This document shows, in pieces, positions 36,294 to 44,307 of a DNA stretch of 64,000 bases. The notes beneath the pieces are model-generated. The model had not been told where the DNA came from and did no database searches. It saw only the letters and a list, made by a program, of their open reading frames with translations. Within the stretch, counting starts at the first letter, position 1, and each line of letters opens with the position of its first letter. Source of the stretch: Alcanivorax sp. 24 (GTDB lineage Bacteria > Pseudomonadota > Gammaproteobacteria > Pseudomonadales > Alcanivoracaceae); assembly GCF_004360225.1 (NCBI RefSeq), contig NZ_SNUA01000001.1, positions 434,001 to 498,000 of the forward strand, read 5' to 3'. The translations under genes and the position numbers were made by a program.

Positions 36294-37157
36294 TCACATG
36301 AGCAGACCGCCGCCGCATACCAGCATCTGGCCGCTGATGTAATTGGACTCCGGTGCGCAGAACAGATAGACGGCATCGGCGGCTTCCTGCGGGTGGCCAG
36401 CTCGTCCGAGAGGAATGGTCCTGGCCATGGTGTCCAGTAACGATGGCTGAACGCCCACTTTGATGGCTCTGCCTTCCACTTCGATGGTTTTTTGCTCTTC
36501 CTCGATAGCTTGGGTGAGACGTGTTTCAATCAACCCGAAGGCGACCGCGTTGACGTTGACCTTATAACGGCCCCATTCCTTGCACAGGGTACGAGTCAGA
36601 CCCAATAAAGAGGCTTTGCCCGAGGAGTAACTGGCTTGGCCGGCGTTGCCGTATAGCCCGGCAATGGATGAGATGTTCACGACCTTGCGAAAGACCTCGT
36701 GACCTTCCGAGGCTTCCTTTTTCGCCATGATTCGGATCGGTTCCGAAGCGGCACGCAGGATGCGAAAAGGGGCAACCAAGTGCACATCCAGCATCGCCTG
36801 GAACATGTCGTCGGTCATCTTGCCGATGGTGGCGTCCCAGGTATAACCGGCGTTGTTGACGATAATATCGATGCCGCCGAACGCCTCCAGGGCACCTTGT
36901 ACGAACCGCTCCGGGAACGCTTCCTCGGTCACACTGCCATTGATGGCAATGGCGTCACCGCCGGCTTCGGCAATCTCCGCGGCGACCGCGTCTCCGGTGT
37001 CGGGATCAAGATCATTGACCACCACCCGGGCCCCTTCGGAAGCCAGTTTGAGGGCGATGGCACGGCCAATGCCGCGTCCGGAACCGGTAATCAAGGCGAC
37101 CTTTTTTTTCAGTTTGCCGTGGGGGTGGATCACCAGAGTTTCGTTATTGTCCGTCAT
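36294..37157 (-). CDS. SDR-family 3-hydroxyacyl-CoA dehydrogenase-like protein
   Basis: A 287-residue SDR: TGSGRGIGRAIA (cofactor loop), VNNAGYTWDATIG, ISSIAGLYGNAGQASYSSGKA (catalytic Ser, Tyr, Lys) and AFGLIETRLTQ. A KEASEGHEVFRK insertion before the catalytic strand and the long C-terminal extension are like bacterial fabG-type dehydrogenases of MaoC-linked beta-oxidation. Its ATG overlaps the MaoC stop by 4 bp, so it probably oxidises the hydrated product of that enzyme. Confidence 0.88.
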   Translation of the reverse strand: MTDNNETLVIHPHGKLKKKVALITGSGRGIGRAIALKLASEGARVVVNDLDPDTGDAVAAEIAEAGGDAIAINGSVTEEAFPERFVQGALEAFGGIDIIVNNAGYTWDATIGKMTDDMFQAMLDVHLVAPFRILRAASEPIRIMAKKEASEGHEVFRKVVNISSIAGLYGNAGQASYSSGKASLLGLTRTLCKEWGRYKVNVNAVAFGLIETRLTQAIEEEQKTIEVEGRAIKVGVQPSLLDTMARTIPLGRAGHPQEAADAVYLFCAPESNYISGQMLVCGGGLLM

Positions 37158-37597
37158 TCTTGTTCTCCTTGCGGGTCGAATGCGACGACCGCTTCGCCCT
37201 TGAGTTTTATGTCGCCATCCTGGTCGCGGGCGGTCATTTCCAGGCGGGCGCGCTGCTCACCGTCTACGATTTCTATAGCCGTGACACGGCCCTGGCAGGT
37301 GATCCCGGCTCCGACCTGTGTGATGGCGGTAAAGCGTACGCCGAACTCCCGCACCGATGAGGGCGGAAACACCTCGTTCAGCGCCACGCCCAAACGCGCC
37401 ATGATGAACATGCCGTGAGCGAAAACATCGGGAAAGCCAGAAGATCGGGCGAAATCGATATCGACATGGATCGGGTTGTGATCGCCGGAAGCACCACAAT
37501 AAAGCGCCAGCTCATGACGCGTGATGGGATCGAAATGGCGGTTTACCGGAATCTCTCCGACCGTCAAGGACGTCGGACCGGCGGGACAGTGATTCAT
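37154..37597 (-). CDS. MaoC-family (R)-hydratase
   Basis: A 147-residue hotdog hydratase with YCGASGDHNPIHVDIDFA, the hydratase-2 motif holding catalytic Asp and His. It overlaps the preceding small dehydratase (ATGA) and the following SDR (ATGA), so the three are translationally coupled. Small single-domain MaoC proteins often pair with a FAS1-type partner to make an active heteromer, as expected with the upstream gene. Confidence 0.9.
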   Translation of the reverse strand: MNHCPAGPTSLTVGEIPVNRHFDPITRHELALYCGASGDHNPIHVDIDFARSSGFPDVFAHGMFIMARLGVALNEVFPPSSVREFGVRFTAITQVGAGITCQGRVTAIEIVDGEQRARLEMTARDQDGDIKLKGEAVVAFDPQGEQE

Positions 37598-38085
37598 TGC
37601 GTTGCTCCGGCGGTATGGGGCGGGTTTCGAACCACGATAGTGCTGACGATATCCGCGACGTGCTGGTCATGGCCGTTATCGACGCGAATGGCCTGGGCGA
37701 TCATGGTGAGCGCCCCGCCCTTTTTATTGGAGATGTCTCTGATGCGGGTGGTGAAAACAAGCTCGTCGCCAACACAGGCGGGGTGATGGAAGGCAAACTT
37801 CTGTTCGCCGTGAAGAATACGGCCGATATCCACTCCCAGCAGTTCCAGCACCGCTGGCGGGCCCGGGTTGTCGAGGGATTGCAGGCAGAACAGATAGGTC
37901 GGCGGAATCGGAATATCGCGATAGCCTGCTTCGCGAGCCGCCCGGGTATCGTGATACACCGGATTCGTTTCGCCGATGGTCTCGAGAAAGAATTTAAGGC
38001 GCCGTGGCTCGACGAAGGCGCGTTGAGAAGGGAAGACATGGCCGACAGCGGATTGCGGATCGATCGAGAATGTCTCTGATGTCAT
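37594..38085 (-). CDS. MaoC-like N-terminal (FAS1-type) dehydratase
   Basis: A 163-residue hotdog protein of the FAS1-like dehydratase group (GETNPVYHDTRAAREAGYRDIP, PPTYLF). It lacks the GD-x-NPIH active site seen in its neighbour, so it is probably the non-catalytic or substrate-binding half of a heteromeric hydratase. ATG 38085 lies 2 bp after the thiolase stop (TGATCATG). The same pairing is known in actinobacterial steroid side-chain hydratases; the substrate here is unknown. Confidence 0.82.
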   Translation of the reverse strand: MTSETFSIDPQSAVGHVFPSQRAFVEPRRLKFFLETIGETNPVYHDTRAAREAGYRDIPIPPTYLFCLQSLDNPGPPAVLELLGVDIGRILHGEQKFAFHHPACVGDELVFTTRIRDISNKKGGALTMIAQAIRVDNGHDQHVADIVSTIVVRNPPHTAGATQ

Positions 38086-38087
38086 GA

Positions 38088-39269
38088 TCAGGCCCTCTCG
38101 TAAAGTGTCACGACGCAAGCACCACCAAGACCCAGGTTGTGCTGCAATCCGATGCGGGCGCTATCCACCTGGCGCGGGCCGCATTGGCCCCTGAGCTGCC
38201 AGACGATTTCGGCGCACTGTGCGAGCCCGGTGGCGCCAAGGGGGTGGCCCTTGGAAAGCAGCCCGCCGGAGGGGTTGGTGACGACTTTACCGCCATAGGT
38301 GTTATCGCCATCCATGATGAAACGTTCGGCGGTCCCTTCCGGGGTCAGCCCGAGCCCTTCATAGGTGATGATTTCGTTGGCGGTGAAGCAGTCGTGCAGT
38401 TCCACCACGTCCACCGCCTCGGGGCCGAGCCCCGCTTCTTCGTAGACGCTTTGCGCGGCGGCCGCGGTAAGGTCGGCGCCAACCACTTTCATTAGGTTTT
38501 GTTCCGAAAAGGTGGATGGGAAGTCCGTCGTCATCGCCTGGGCGCGGATAGCAACGTCGGCCTGAATCCCCAAGCGTCGGGCGAAACCTTCCGAAACCAG
38601 GATAGCGGCGGCGGCACCGCAGGTGGGCGGGCAACATTGCAGGCGTGTGAGAGGCCCGTACATTGGGGCGGACGCCAGTACTTCCTCGGTGGTGATGGGT
38701 TCGCGGAAAATGGCTTTGTCGTTATGTTCCGCGTGGCGCCGCGCTTTAACAGAGATCAAGGCAAAAGCTTCATCGCTGGCGCCGTGGCGTTGCTGGTATT
38801 CACGTCCGGCACCGCCGAACAGCTTGATGGCCATGGGAATGCCGGATGTGTCTCCGTTTTCATCGGCGGCCTCGACGAAACGGCTGAGCGGGCTGGGGCG
38901 GTCGGACCATACATCCCCCAAAGCACCGGGCTCCATCTGTTCGAAGCCCAGCGCAATGGCACAGTCGACCATGCCGGAAGCCACTGCCTGACGGGCCAGA
39001 AACAGCGCGCTGGATCCCGTTGAGCAGTTGTTGTTGACGTTAAGCACCGGAATGCCGGTCATACCGGCTCGATAAAGCGAGGCCTGTCCGCTGGTGGAAT
39101 CCCCGTACACATAGCCGACGTAGGCCTGTTGGATGTCCCGGTACTCGAGGCCGGCATCAGCGAGTGCGAGGCGAATCGCCGTTTCGCCCATCTTGTCGTA
39201 GCTATCGCTGGTGCCGGGTTTGACGAAGGGGATCATGCCGACCCCCGCCACTCTGACTGATTCGCCCAT
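38088..39269 (-). CDS. Thiolase / SCP2-type lipid-transfer protein
   Basis: A 393-residue thiolase-fold protein: NVNNNCSTGSSALFLARQAV (nucleophile Cys), ELHDCFTANEIITYEGLGL, NPSGGLLSKGHPLGATG and QHNLGLGGACVVTLY. These match SCP2-type thiolases and aldolase-like relatives rather than biosynthetic acetyl-CoA acetyltransferases. ATG 39269 follows GGAGAAGG. It heads a five-gene minus-strand unit that forms a complete beta-oxidation-like cycle with the synthetase at 40237. Divergent from a TetR regulator. Confidence 0.88.
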   Translation of the reverse strand: MGESVRVAGVGMIPFVKPGTSDSYDKMGETAIRLALADAGLEYRDIQQAYVGYVYGDSTSGQASLYRAGMTGIPVLNVNNNCSTGSSALFLARQAVASGMVDCAIALGFEQMEPGALGDVWSDRPSPLSRFVEAADENGDTSGIPMAIKLFGGAGREYQQRHGASDEAFALISVKARRHAEHNDKAIFREPITTEEVLASAPMYGPLTRLQCCPPTCGAAAAILVSEGFARRLGIQADVAIRAQAMTTDFPSTFSEQNLMKVVGADLTAAAAQSVYEEAGLGPEAVDVVELHDCFTANEIITYEGLGLTPEGTAERFIMDGDNTYGGKVVTNPSGGLLSKGHPLGATGLAQCAEIVWQLRGQCGPRQVDSARIGLQHNLGLGGACVVTLYERA

Positions 39270-39306
39270 GGCCTTCTCCCGTGAAAATTGGCTTTACAAT
39301 GTTTTT

Positions 39307-39340
39307 CTGATTGGTCAGTCTTTGTATTACCGGTCGGTAA
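39307..39340. promoter_or_regulatory. Candidate TetR operator between thiolase and tetR-type genes
   Basis: TTACCG (39327-39332), GT, CGGTAA (39335-39340) is a perfect dyad; CTGATTGGTCAG (39307-39318) is a second imperfect one. Both lie in the divergent promoter region. A 20-bp repeated ACCG-CAGA-CGGT dyad upstream of the acyl-CoA synthetase (40181-40220) has the same half-sites. Confidence 0.55.
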
Positions 39341-39433
39341 CTTATCGAAGAATGGCGCAGCGCAAAACCGGCGTCAAGAGAGTTCGGAGACCGATGAGCC
39401 GGTGTGAGGGCGTGTCAGGTGTGAGCAATCGAA

Positions 39434-39465
39434 CCAGGAGCAACTATGTCCAGGAGCAACTATGT
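39434..39465 (+). repeat. 16-bp tandem duplication of a ribosome site and start codon
   Basis: CCAGGAGCAACTATGT occurs at 39434-39449 and again, exactly, at 39450-39465. Each copy carries AGGAG and an ATG. The first ATG (39446) opens an eight-codon frame ending TGA at 39470-39472; the second (39462) starts the TetR-type gene. Confidence 0.95.
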
Positions 39466-40124
39466 CAGGTGACGCGGATAAGCGGGCCGACGCGGCGGAA
39501 ATGAAACTGGCCGCTTCCCCTTGGAAGCCATTCGAGGCTCGGCGCCGTGAGAGAGACGTCAAGCGTGGAGCGGTATTGCGAGTGGCGGTGAGTTTGTTTT
39601 TGGAGCAGGGCTACGATCGCACGTCGCTTAACGAAGTGGCGGAACGTCTCAATATTACCAAGCCGGCTCTTTATAACTATTTCCGCAGCAAGGAAGAGAT
39701 TCTCGTTGAGTGTTATCGGCTGGGGCAGGAAAAGGCGATGGCCGGTATCGAACGTATCCTGGCGAAGCCGGATACCGGTCTGGTCCGCTTGCGTGCCTTG
39801 ATTCGTCACTATTGCGAAGTGATGACACTCGATTTTGGTCAATGCCTGGTAAGGGTCGACGACCACGTACTTTCCGCTCTGGCTCGCGATCAGGTACGCG
39901 AAGGCAAACGTCTGATTGACCGTTATTTCCGTGATTTTCTCACCAGCGGGATGGAAGACGGCTCGATCAAACCTTGTGATGTGCGCTTGACGGTATTCGC
40001 CATTACCGGGGCGATTAACTGGGTCGGGCATTGGTATCGGGCGGATGGTGAAATGACCGCCCGGGAGATCGGTGATACCTACGCCATGCAGTTGACCGGG
40101 AGTCTGGCCGTGGAGGAAACCTGA
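39462..40124 (+). CDS. TetR-family transcriptional regulator
   Basis: A 220-residue TetR-type repressor. The DNA-binding helices are LRVAVSLFLEQGYDRTSLNEVAERL and ITKPALYNYFRSKEEILVECY (readable in pieces around residues 38-85). The C-terminal ligand domain is the TetR_C type linked to acyl-CoA control. It is divergent from the thiolase cluster and 112 bp upstream of an acyl-CoA synthetase, so it likely controls both. Its start codon and ribosome site lie in a tandem 16-bp duplication that also creates a short leader frame. Confidence 0.9.
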   Translation: MSGDADKRADAAEMKLAASPWKPFEARRRERDVKRGAVLRVAVSLFLEQGYDRTSLNEVAERLNITKPALYNYFRSKEEILVECYRLGQEKAMAGIERILAKPDTGLVRLRALIRHYCEVMTLDFGQCLVRVDDHVLSALARDQVREGKRLIDRYFRDFLTSGMEDGSIKPCDVRLTVFAITGAINWVGHWYRADGEMTAREIGDTYAMQLTGSLAVEET

Positions 40125-40180
40125 TTCCAGGGCATTGGCGGGACAGGGCCGTTCACGAGAGCAGTTCACCGAGAATAACA

Positions 40181-40220
40181 AAGCTTACCGCAGGCGGTTC
40201 AAGCTAACCGCAGACGGTTC
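40181..40220 (+). repeat. Two 20-bp tandem repeats carrying ACCG/CGGT dyads
   Basis: AAGCTTACCGCAGGCGGTTC (40181-40200) and AAGCTAACCGCAGACGGTTC (40201-40220) differ at two positions. Each has ACCG-N4-CGGT. Spacing close to two helical turns fits cooperative repressor binding upstream of the synthetase. Confidence 0.75.
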
Positions 40221-40236
40221 AACAGGAGTGAAAGGA

Positions 40237-41793
40237 ATGAACATAACTCAGGGCCTGCGCCGCGCGCAGCAGATTAACCGAAACGGAACCGCCATCATTG
40301 AAGGTGACCTCACACGCACCTGGGCAGAGGTGGGTGACCGCGTTGCCCGGTTGGCAGGAGCGCTTGGCGAATATGGCGTGAAGCCGGGAGACCGGGTTGC
40401 GGTGTTGATGCTCAATAGCGCCCGCTATCTTGAATTGTATCTGGCTTGCGCCTGGTCCGGTGCGGTCATCGTGCCACTGAACATTCGCTGGAGCACAAGG
40501 GAGAACGCGCTGGCTTTGGAAGACTGTGGTGCCCGCCTGTTGTTTGTCGATGCGGCTTTCGAGTCCTCGGCACGGGAACTGGCCGACGACGGTATGGCAA
40601 CCACCGTGGTGTGGGCTGATGATGGCGCGTCGCCAACGGGTTCGCTTGATTACGAGACACTGCTGAATGAGGCCGCCCCGGTGGCGGACGTGATGTGCGA
40701 TCAGAATGATCTCGCCGGTATCTTTTATACCGGTGGCACCACGGGCCGCTCGAAAGGAGTGATGCTCAGTCACGGCAATCTGGTCGCCAATGCCTTCAAC
40801 GCGCTGGCGGAAGGCCTGTTTCCCAGAGGCAGTGTGTATCTTCACGCGGCGCCGATGTTTCATCTCGCCAACGGCGCGGCGATGTATTCGCAGCTGTTGT
40901 GTGGCGGTACCAACGTCATTATCCAGGCGTTCAGCCCGGAAGCCTTGACCGCGGCGGTGGAACGTCACGGTGTCACGGATATGTTGCTGGTGCCCACCAT
41001 GATCCAGATGCTGGTCGACAGTGAGGCCGTGGTGTCCGCGGATTTGTCGTCGGTTCGCCGTGTTCTGTATGGCGCCTCACCGATCAGCGAGGCGGTGCTT
41101 GACCGGGCTTTGGCACGGCTCCCGGATGCCGGTTTCGTGCAACTTTACGGTATGACGGAGCTGTCGCCGATCGCCACCCTCAACCCGCCTGAGAACCATC
41201 TGGGAGAGGCGCGTGAGCGAGGACTTCACAAATCCGCCGGACGAGCCACGCTGGGGGTCGAGGTGCGTATTGTTGGTGACGACAATAACCAGCTGCCGCC
41301 CGGTCAGGTCGGGGAGATCGTGGCGCGTGGTGATAATCTGATGCAGGGGTATTGGAACCGTCCCGAGGAAACCGGCAAAGCGATCGTCGACGGTTGGATG
41401 CATACCGGTGATGGCGGTTATCTGGACGCCGACGGCTATCTGTTCGTGGTTGACCGCGTCAAAGACATGATTATCTCCGGTGGGGAGAACGTCTATTCCG
41501 TCGAGGTGGAAAATACCATCGCCGAGCATCCGGCGGTGGCGCAATGCGCGGTCATCGGTATTCCGGACGATCATTGGGGGGAGGCGGTTCACGCGGTGGT
41601 TCTGCCAAAGCCTGGAGAAGCCATTGGCGGTGACGAGCTCATCGCTTTTTGCAAGGCCCGTATCGCTGGCTACAAATGTCCCCGCAGCGTGGAGGTGCGC
41701 GACCAGCCGCTGCCGATGTCCGGCGCCGGCAAGATTCTCAAGACCGAATTGCGCCGGCCCTGGTGGGAGACCCGCGAACACGGTATCTCCTGA
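40237..41793 (+). CDS. AMP-forming acyl-CoA synthetase
   Basis: A 518-residue ANL ligase activating a carboxylate to CoA thioester. Motifs: FYTGGTTGRSKGVM (P-loop), YGMTELSPIAT, WMHTGDGGYLD and DRVKDMIISGGENVYSVEVEN (hinge), with the C-terminal lysine in MSGAGKILKTELR. ATG 40237 follows AGGAGTGAAAGGA; the upstream frame is not family-like. It probably feeds the thiolase-MaoC-SDR-crotonase unit under the same TetR regulator. Chain length or ring type of the substrate is not readable. Confidence 0.92.
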   Translation: MNITQGLRRAQQINRNGTAIIEGDLTRTWAEVGDRVARLAGALGEYGVKPGDRVAVLMLNSARYLELYLACAWSGAVIVPLNIRWSTRENALALEDCGARLLFVDAAFESSARELADDGMATTVVWADDGASPTGSLDYETLLNEAAPVADVMCDQNDLAGIFYTGGTTGRSKGVMLSHGNLVANAFNALAEGLFPRGSVYLHAAPMFHLANGAAMYSQLLCGGTNVIIQAFSPEALTAAVERHGVTDMLLVPTMIQMLVDSEAVVSADLSSVRRVLYGASPISEAVLDRALARLPDAGFVQLYGMTELSPIATLNPPENHLGEARERGLHKSAGRATLGVEVRIVGDDNNQLPPGQVGEIVARGDNLMQGYWNRPEETGKAIVDGWMHTGDGGYLDADGYLFVVDRVKDMIISGGENVYSVEVENTIAEHPAVAQCAVIGIPDDHWGEAVHAVVLPKPGEAIGGDELIAFCKARIAGYKCPRSVEVRDQPLPMSGAGKILKTELRRPWWETREHGIS

Positions 41794-41819
41794 ACGGCTG
41801 TCGCCGGGCCGTGTGAGGG

Positions 41820-41852
41820 CGCGCGGTGGTCCGCGCGTCCGGGTTCCCTTTT
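41820..41852 (+). terminator. Terminator-like hairpin after the acyl-CoA synthetase gene
   Basis: CGCGCGG, loop TGGT, CCGCGCG (41820-41837) followed by a pyrimidine-rich stretch with CCCTTTT. It lies between convergent genes and overlaps neither. Confidence 0.55.
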
Positions 41853-41854
41853 CA

Positions 41855-42337
41855 CTACAGATAGTCCAGAGGCAGGGCACTGGTGTCGATCACCCGCCGC
41901 ATCACGAAGCTGGAGTGCACGCCGCTGACGCCCTCGATGCGGGTCACCTTGTTGAGCAGAAAGTTCTGGTAGTGGTCGATGTCCGGCACCACTACCTTGA
42001 GCAGGTAGTCCGCTTCCTGGCCGGTGACCAGATAGCACTGTTGCACTTCCGGGTACCGCGACACGGTGGCCTCGAAATTGGCGAACCGCTCGGGGATGTG
42101 GCGGTCCATGCTGACCTGAATCATGACGGTGAGGTCCAGACCCAGCTTACGGGGATCCAGCACCGTTTCCCGCCGCAGGATGATGCCCGCCGCTTCCAGC
42201 TTTTGTACCCGCCGTGAGCAGGGTGAGGGAGACAGGCCGACCCGCTCCGCCAGTTGTTGATTGGTAAGGCCGCCGTCGTCCTGGAGAGCGCGCAGGATGC
42301 GGACGTCGGTGCGATCCAGATTTGCCGGTTTTTCCAT
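41855..42337 (-). CDS. Lrp/AsnC-family transcriptional regulator
   Basis: A 160-residue feast/famine regulator. Helix-turn-helix: LRALQDDGGLTNQQLAERVGLSPSPCSRRVQKLEAAGII (around residues 14-52, readable in pieces), followed by the RAM effector domain (YLLKVVVPDIDHYQNFL). The frame extends 49 codons upstream without family-like residues; ATG 42337 gives the usual N-terminus. It is divergent from leuA, so it may control leucine synthesis or respond to leucine, as Lrp does. Direct evidence for that is lacking. Confidence 0.92.
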   Translation of the reverse strand: MEKPANLDRTDVRILRALQDDGGLTNQQLAERVGLSPSPCSRRVQKLEAAGIILRRETVLDPRKLGLDLTVMIQVSMDRHIPERFANFEATVSRYPEVQQCYLVTGQEADYLLKVVVPDIDHYQNFLLNKVTRIEGVSGVHSSFVMRRVIDTSALPLDYL

Positions 42338-42633
42338 GGGTGCGGTGTTTCCTTTCGTTTTTTTCGGTTTGCACGAGATAATATTGCCAAATATTCGGAA
42401 AATGGGAGAAAAAAAGCAAGCACGTTGCCCTGTTGTCTCCGTAAACTGTCTCTTGTCGTCACGGGTCACAAGTCCGGGCGACACCGGAAGCGGCCCCGCC
42501 CTACCCGGCGGCGGTCGTACCCGGACCCGCGTTGACCGGTGATCCCGGAGAACGATCGAGGGCCTGCCTGGCGGGCCCCGGAATCCAAAAAAGACAGGGT
42601 TTCCCTTACCAGGGTATCAATTGGAGTCACCCC
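42338..42633. promoter_or_regulatory. lrp-leuA divergent region
   Basis: This 296-bp gap has an AT-rich part (42360-42415, with GATAATATTGCCAAATATTC) likely to hold promoters for both genes, and a GC-rich leader before leuA with an imperfect GGGCC...GGGCCC hairpin near 42560-42578. I found no convincing leucine-rich leader peptide. Confidence 0.45.
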
Positions 42634-44307
42634 ATGAGTTTCGATCATCGCAAATACAGTCCTTTCGTTACCGTCGACAAACCGGATCGCAAGTGGCCGG
42701 GCCGCCGCATCGAGAAAGCGCCGCTATGGGCCGCGGTGGATCTGCGGGATGGTAACCAGGCGCTGATCAAGCCTATGTCGGTGGCGCAGAAAAAGCGTTT
42801 CTTCAAGCTTTTGGTGGAAGTGGGGTTCAAGGAAATTGAGGTGGGTTTCCCCTCCGGCAGCCAGATCGATTTCGATTTTTGCCGTGCCCTGATCGAGGAA
42901 GACCTGGTGCCGGACGATGTCCATATCCAGGTGCTCACCCAGTCACGGCACGAACTGATCGAGCGCACCTTTGAAGCGGTACGTGGGGCCAAGAACGCCA
43001 TTGTTCATATTTACAATGCCACCTCGCCGACGTTCCGCGAGCAGGTGTTCAATGTGGACAAGGAAGGGTGCAAGGCCATCGCCGTGCAGGCCGCCACCTG
43101 GGTGCGTGACATGGCGGCGGAGCAGCCGGAGACCCATTGGAGTTTTGAGTATTCGCCGGAGACCTTCAGCGCCACGGAGACCGATTTCGCCGTCGAGGTG
43201 ATTGATGCCGTGAATGAGGTTTGGCGCCCGGATCAGGGCCAGCGGGTGATCATCAACCTGCCGGCCACGGTTGAAGTGAGCACGCCGAACGTGTTCGCCG
43301 ATCAGGTGGAGATCGTGCATGAAAACATCCGCTATCGGGAGCATGTACTGATCAGTGTCCACACTCATAACGATCGTGGTTGTGGTGTGGCGGCCGCCGA
43401 GCTGTCGATGATGGCCGGGGCCGATCGGGTGGAAGGGACGCTGTTGGGCAATGGCGAGCGCACCGGCAACATGGATCTGGTGACCTGCGGTATGAACCTC
43501 TATACCCATGGGGTCGATCCCGGGATTGATTTCTCACGGATGAAGGAAATCGTGCAGGTGGTGGAGGAGATCACCGATATCCCCACGCACCCGCGTCATC
43601 CGTACGCTGGCGATCTGGTGTTCACGGCCTTCTCCGGCAGCCACCAGGACGCGATCCGCAAGTGCCTCGGCCTGTATAAATCCGGTGACATCTGGCGTGT
43701 GGCGTATCTGCCCATCGACCCGGCGGATCTGGGGCGGCGCTACGAGGAAGTGGTGCGGATCAACTCCCAATCGGGCAAAGGCGGCGTGACGCACGTACTG
43801 GAGCGGGACTATGGCATCAGTCTGCCACGCTGGTTGCAGCAGGAAATGGCGAAACTGGTGCAGACCGATGCCGAGCAGGATGGTGGCGAGATCGATAGCC
43901 GCCGGGTGCATCAGCGTTTTAATAGTGACTATTTGGAAGTGCCGAATGGCTGGACGCTGCGTTCCTATGATCTCCATCGCGGAGAGCAGGGCGTGCAGGC
44001 GCAGATCAGCATCGGCGATGAGCGTTCACCGGTGACGGTGCTCTCCGGCCGCGGCGAAGGCGCTGTCGGTGCCCTGGTGGAATCGCTCAACCGCCGGCAC
44101 GGTTGGCAGTTGCAAGTGGAAGCGTTCGACGAGTACTCGTTGGGCGACAACACCGAAGCCAATGCCATGGCCTGTGTCCGGGTGCAGGTTGGTGGTCATA
44201 CGCGGAGTGCCGTGGCGCTGGCCGCGGACACCACCGCCGCCGCCCTGCAGGCGATCCTCTCCGCCGCCGGCCGCATGGCCGAGGCGGAGGCGCAAAAAAG
44301 CGCTTAA
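42634..44307 (+). CDS. leuA: 2-isopropylmalate synthase
   Basis: First committed enzyme of leucine synthesis, joining acetyl-CoA and 2-oxoisovalerate. The 557-residue protein is the long (alpha) type: catalytic barrel with DLRDGNQALIKPM, SVHTHNDRGCGVAAAEL (metal-binding His) and GNGERTGNMDL, then a C-terminal regulatory domain (VQAQISIGDERSPVTVLSGRG). ATG 42634 gives MSFDHRKYSPF, the usual start; the upstream open frame is not family-like. It is divergent from an Lrp regulator and ends in a strong terminator located within the coding end of the convergent gene. Confidence 0.96.
   Translation: MSFDHRKYSPFVTVDKPDRKWPGRRIEKAPLWAAVDLRDGNQALIKPMSVAQKKRFFKLLVEVGFKEIEVGFPSGSQIDFDFCRALIEEDLVPDDVHIQVLTQSRHELIERTFEAVRGAKNAIVHIYNATSPTFREQVFNVDKEGCKAIAVQAATWVRDMAAEQPETHWSFEYSPETFSATETDFAVEVIDAVNEVWRPDQGQRVIINLPATVEVSTPNVFADQVEIVHENIRYREHVLISVHTHNDRGCGVAAAELSMMAGADRVEGTLLGNGERTGNMDLVTCGMNLYTHGVDPGIDFSRMKEIVQVVEEITDIPTHPRHPYAGDLVFTAFSGSHQDAIRKCLGLYKSGDIWRVAYLPIDPADLGRRYEEVVRINSQSGKGGVTHVLERDYGISLPRWLQQEMAKLVQTDAEQDGGEIDSRRVHQRFNSDYLEVPNGWTLRSYDLHRGEQGVQAQISIGDERSPVTVLSGRGEGAVGALVESLNRRHGWQLQVEAFDEYSLGDNTEANAMACVRVQVGGHTRSAVALAADTTAAALQAILSAAGRMAEAEAQKSA

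Noticed and set aside
42402-42535. leuA attenuation leader peptide
   Set aside because: The small frames before leuA contain no run of leucine codons and no antiterminator-terminator pair I could draw.
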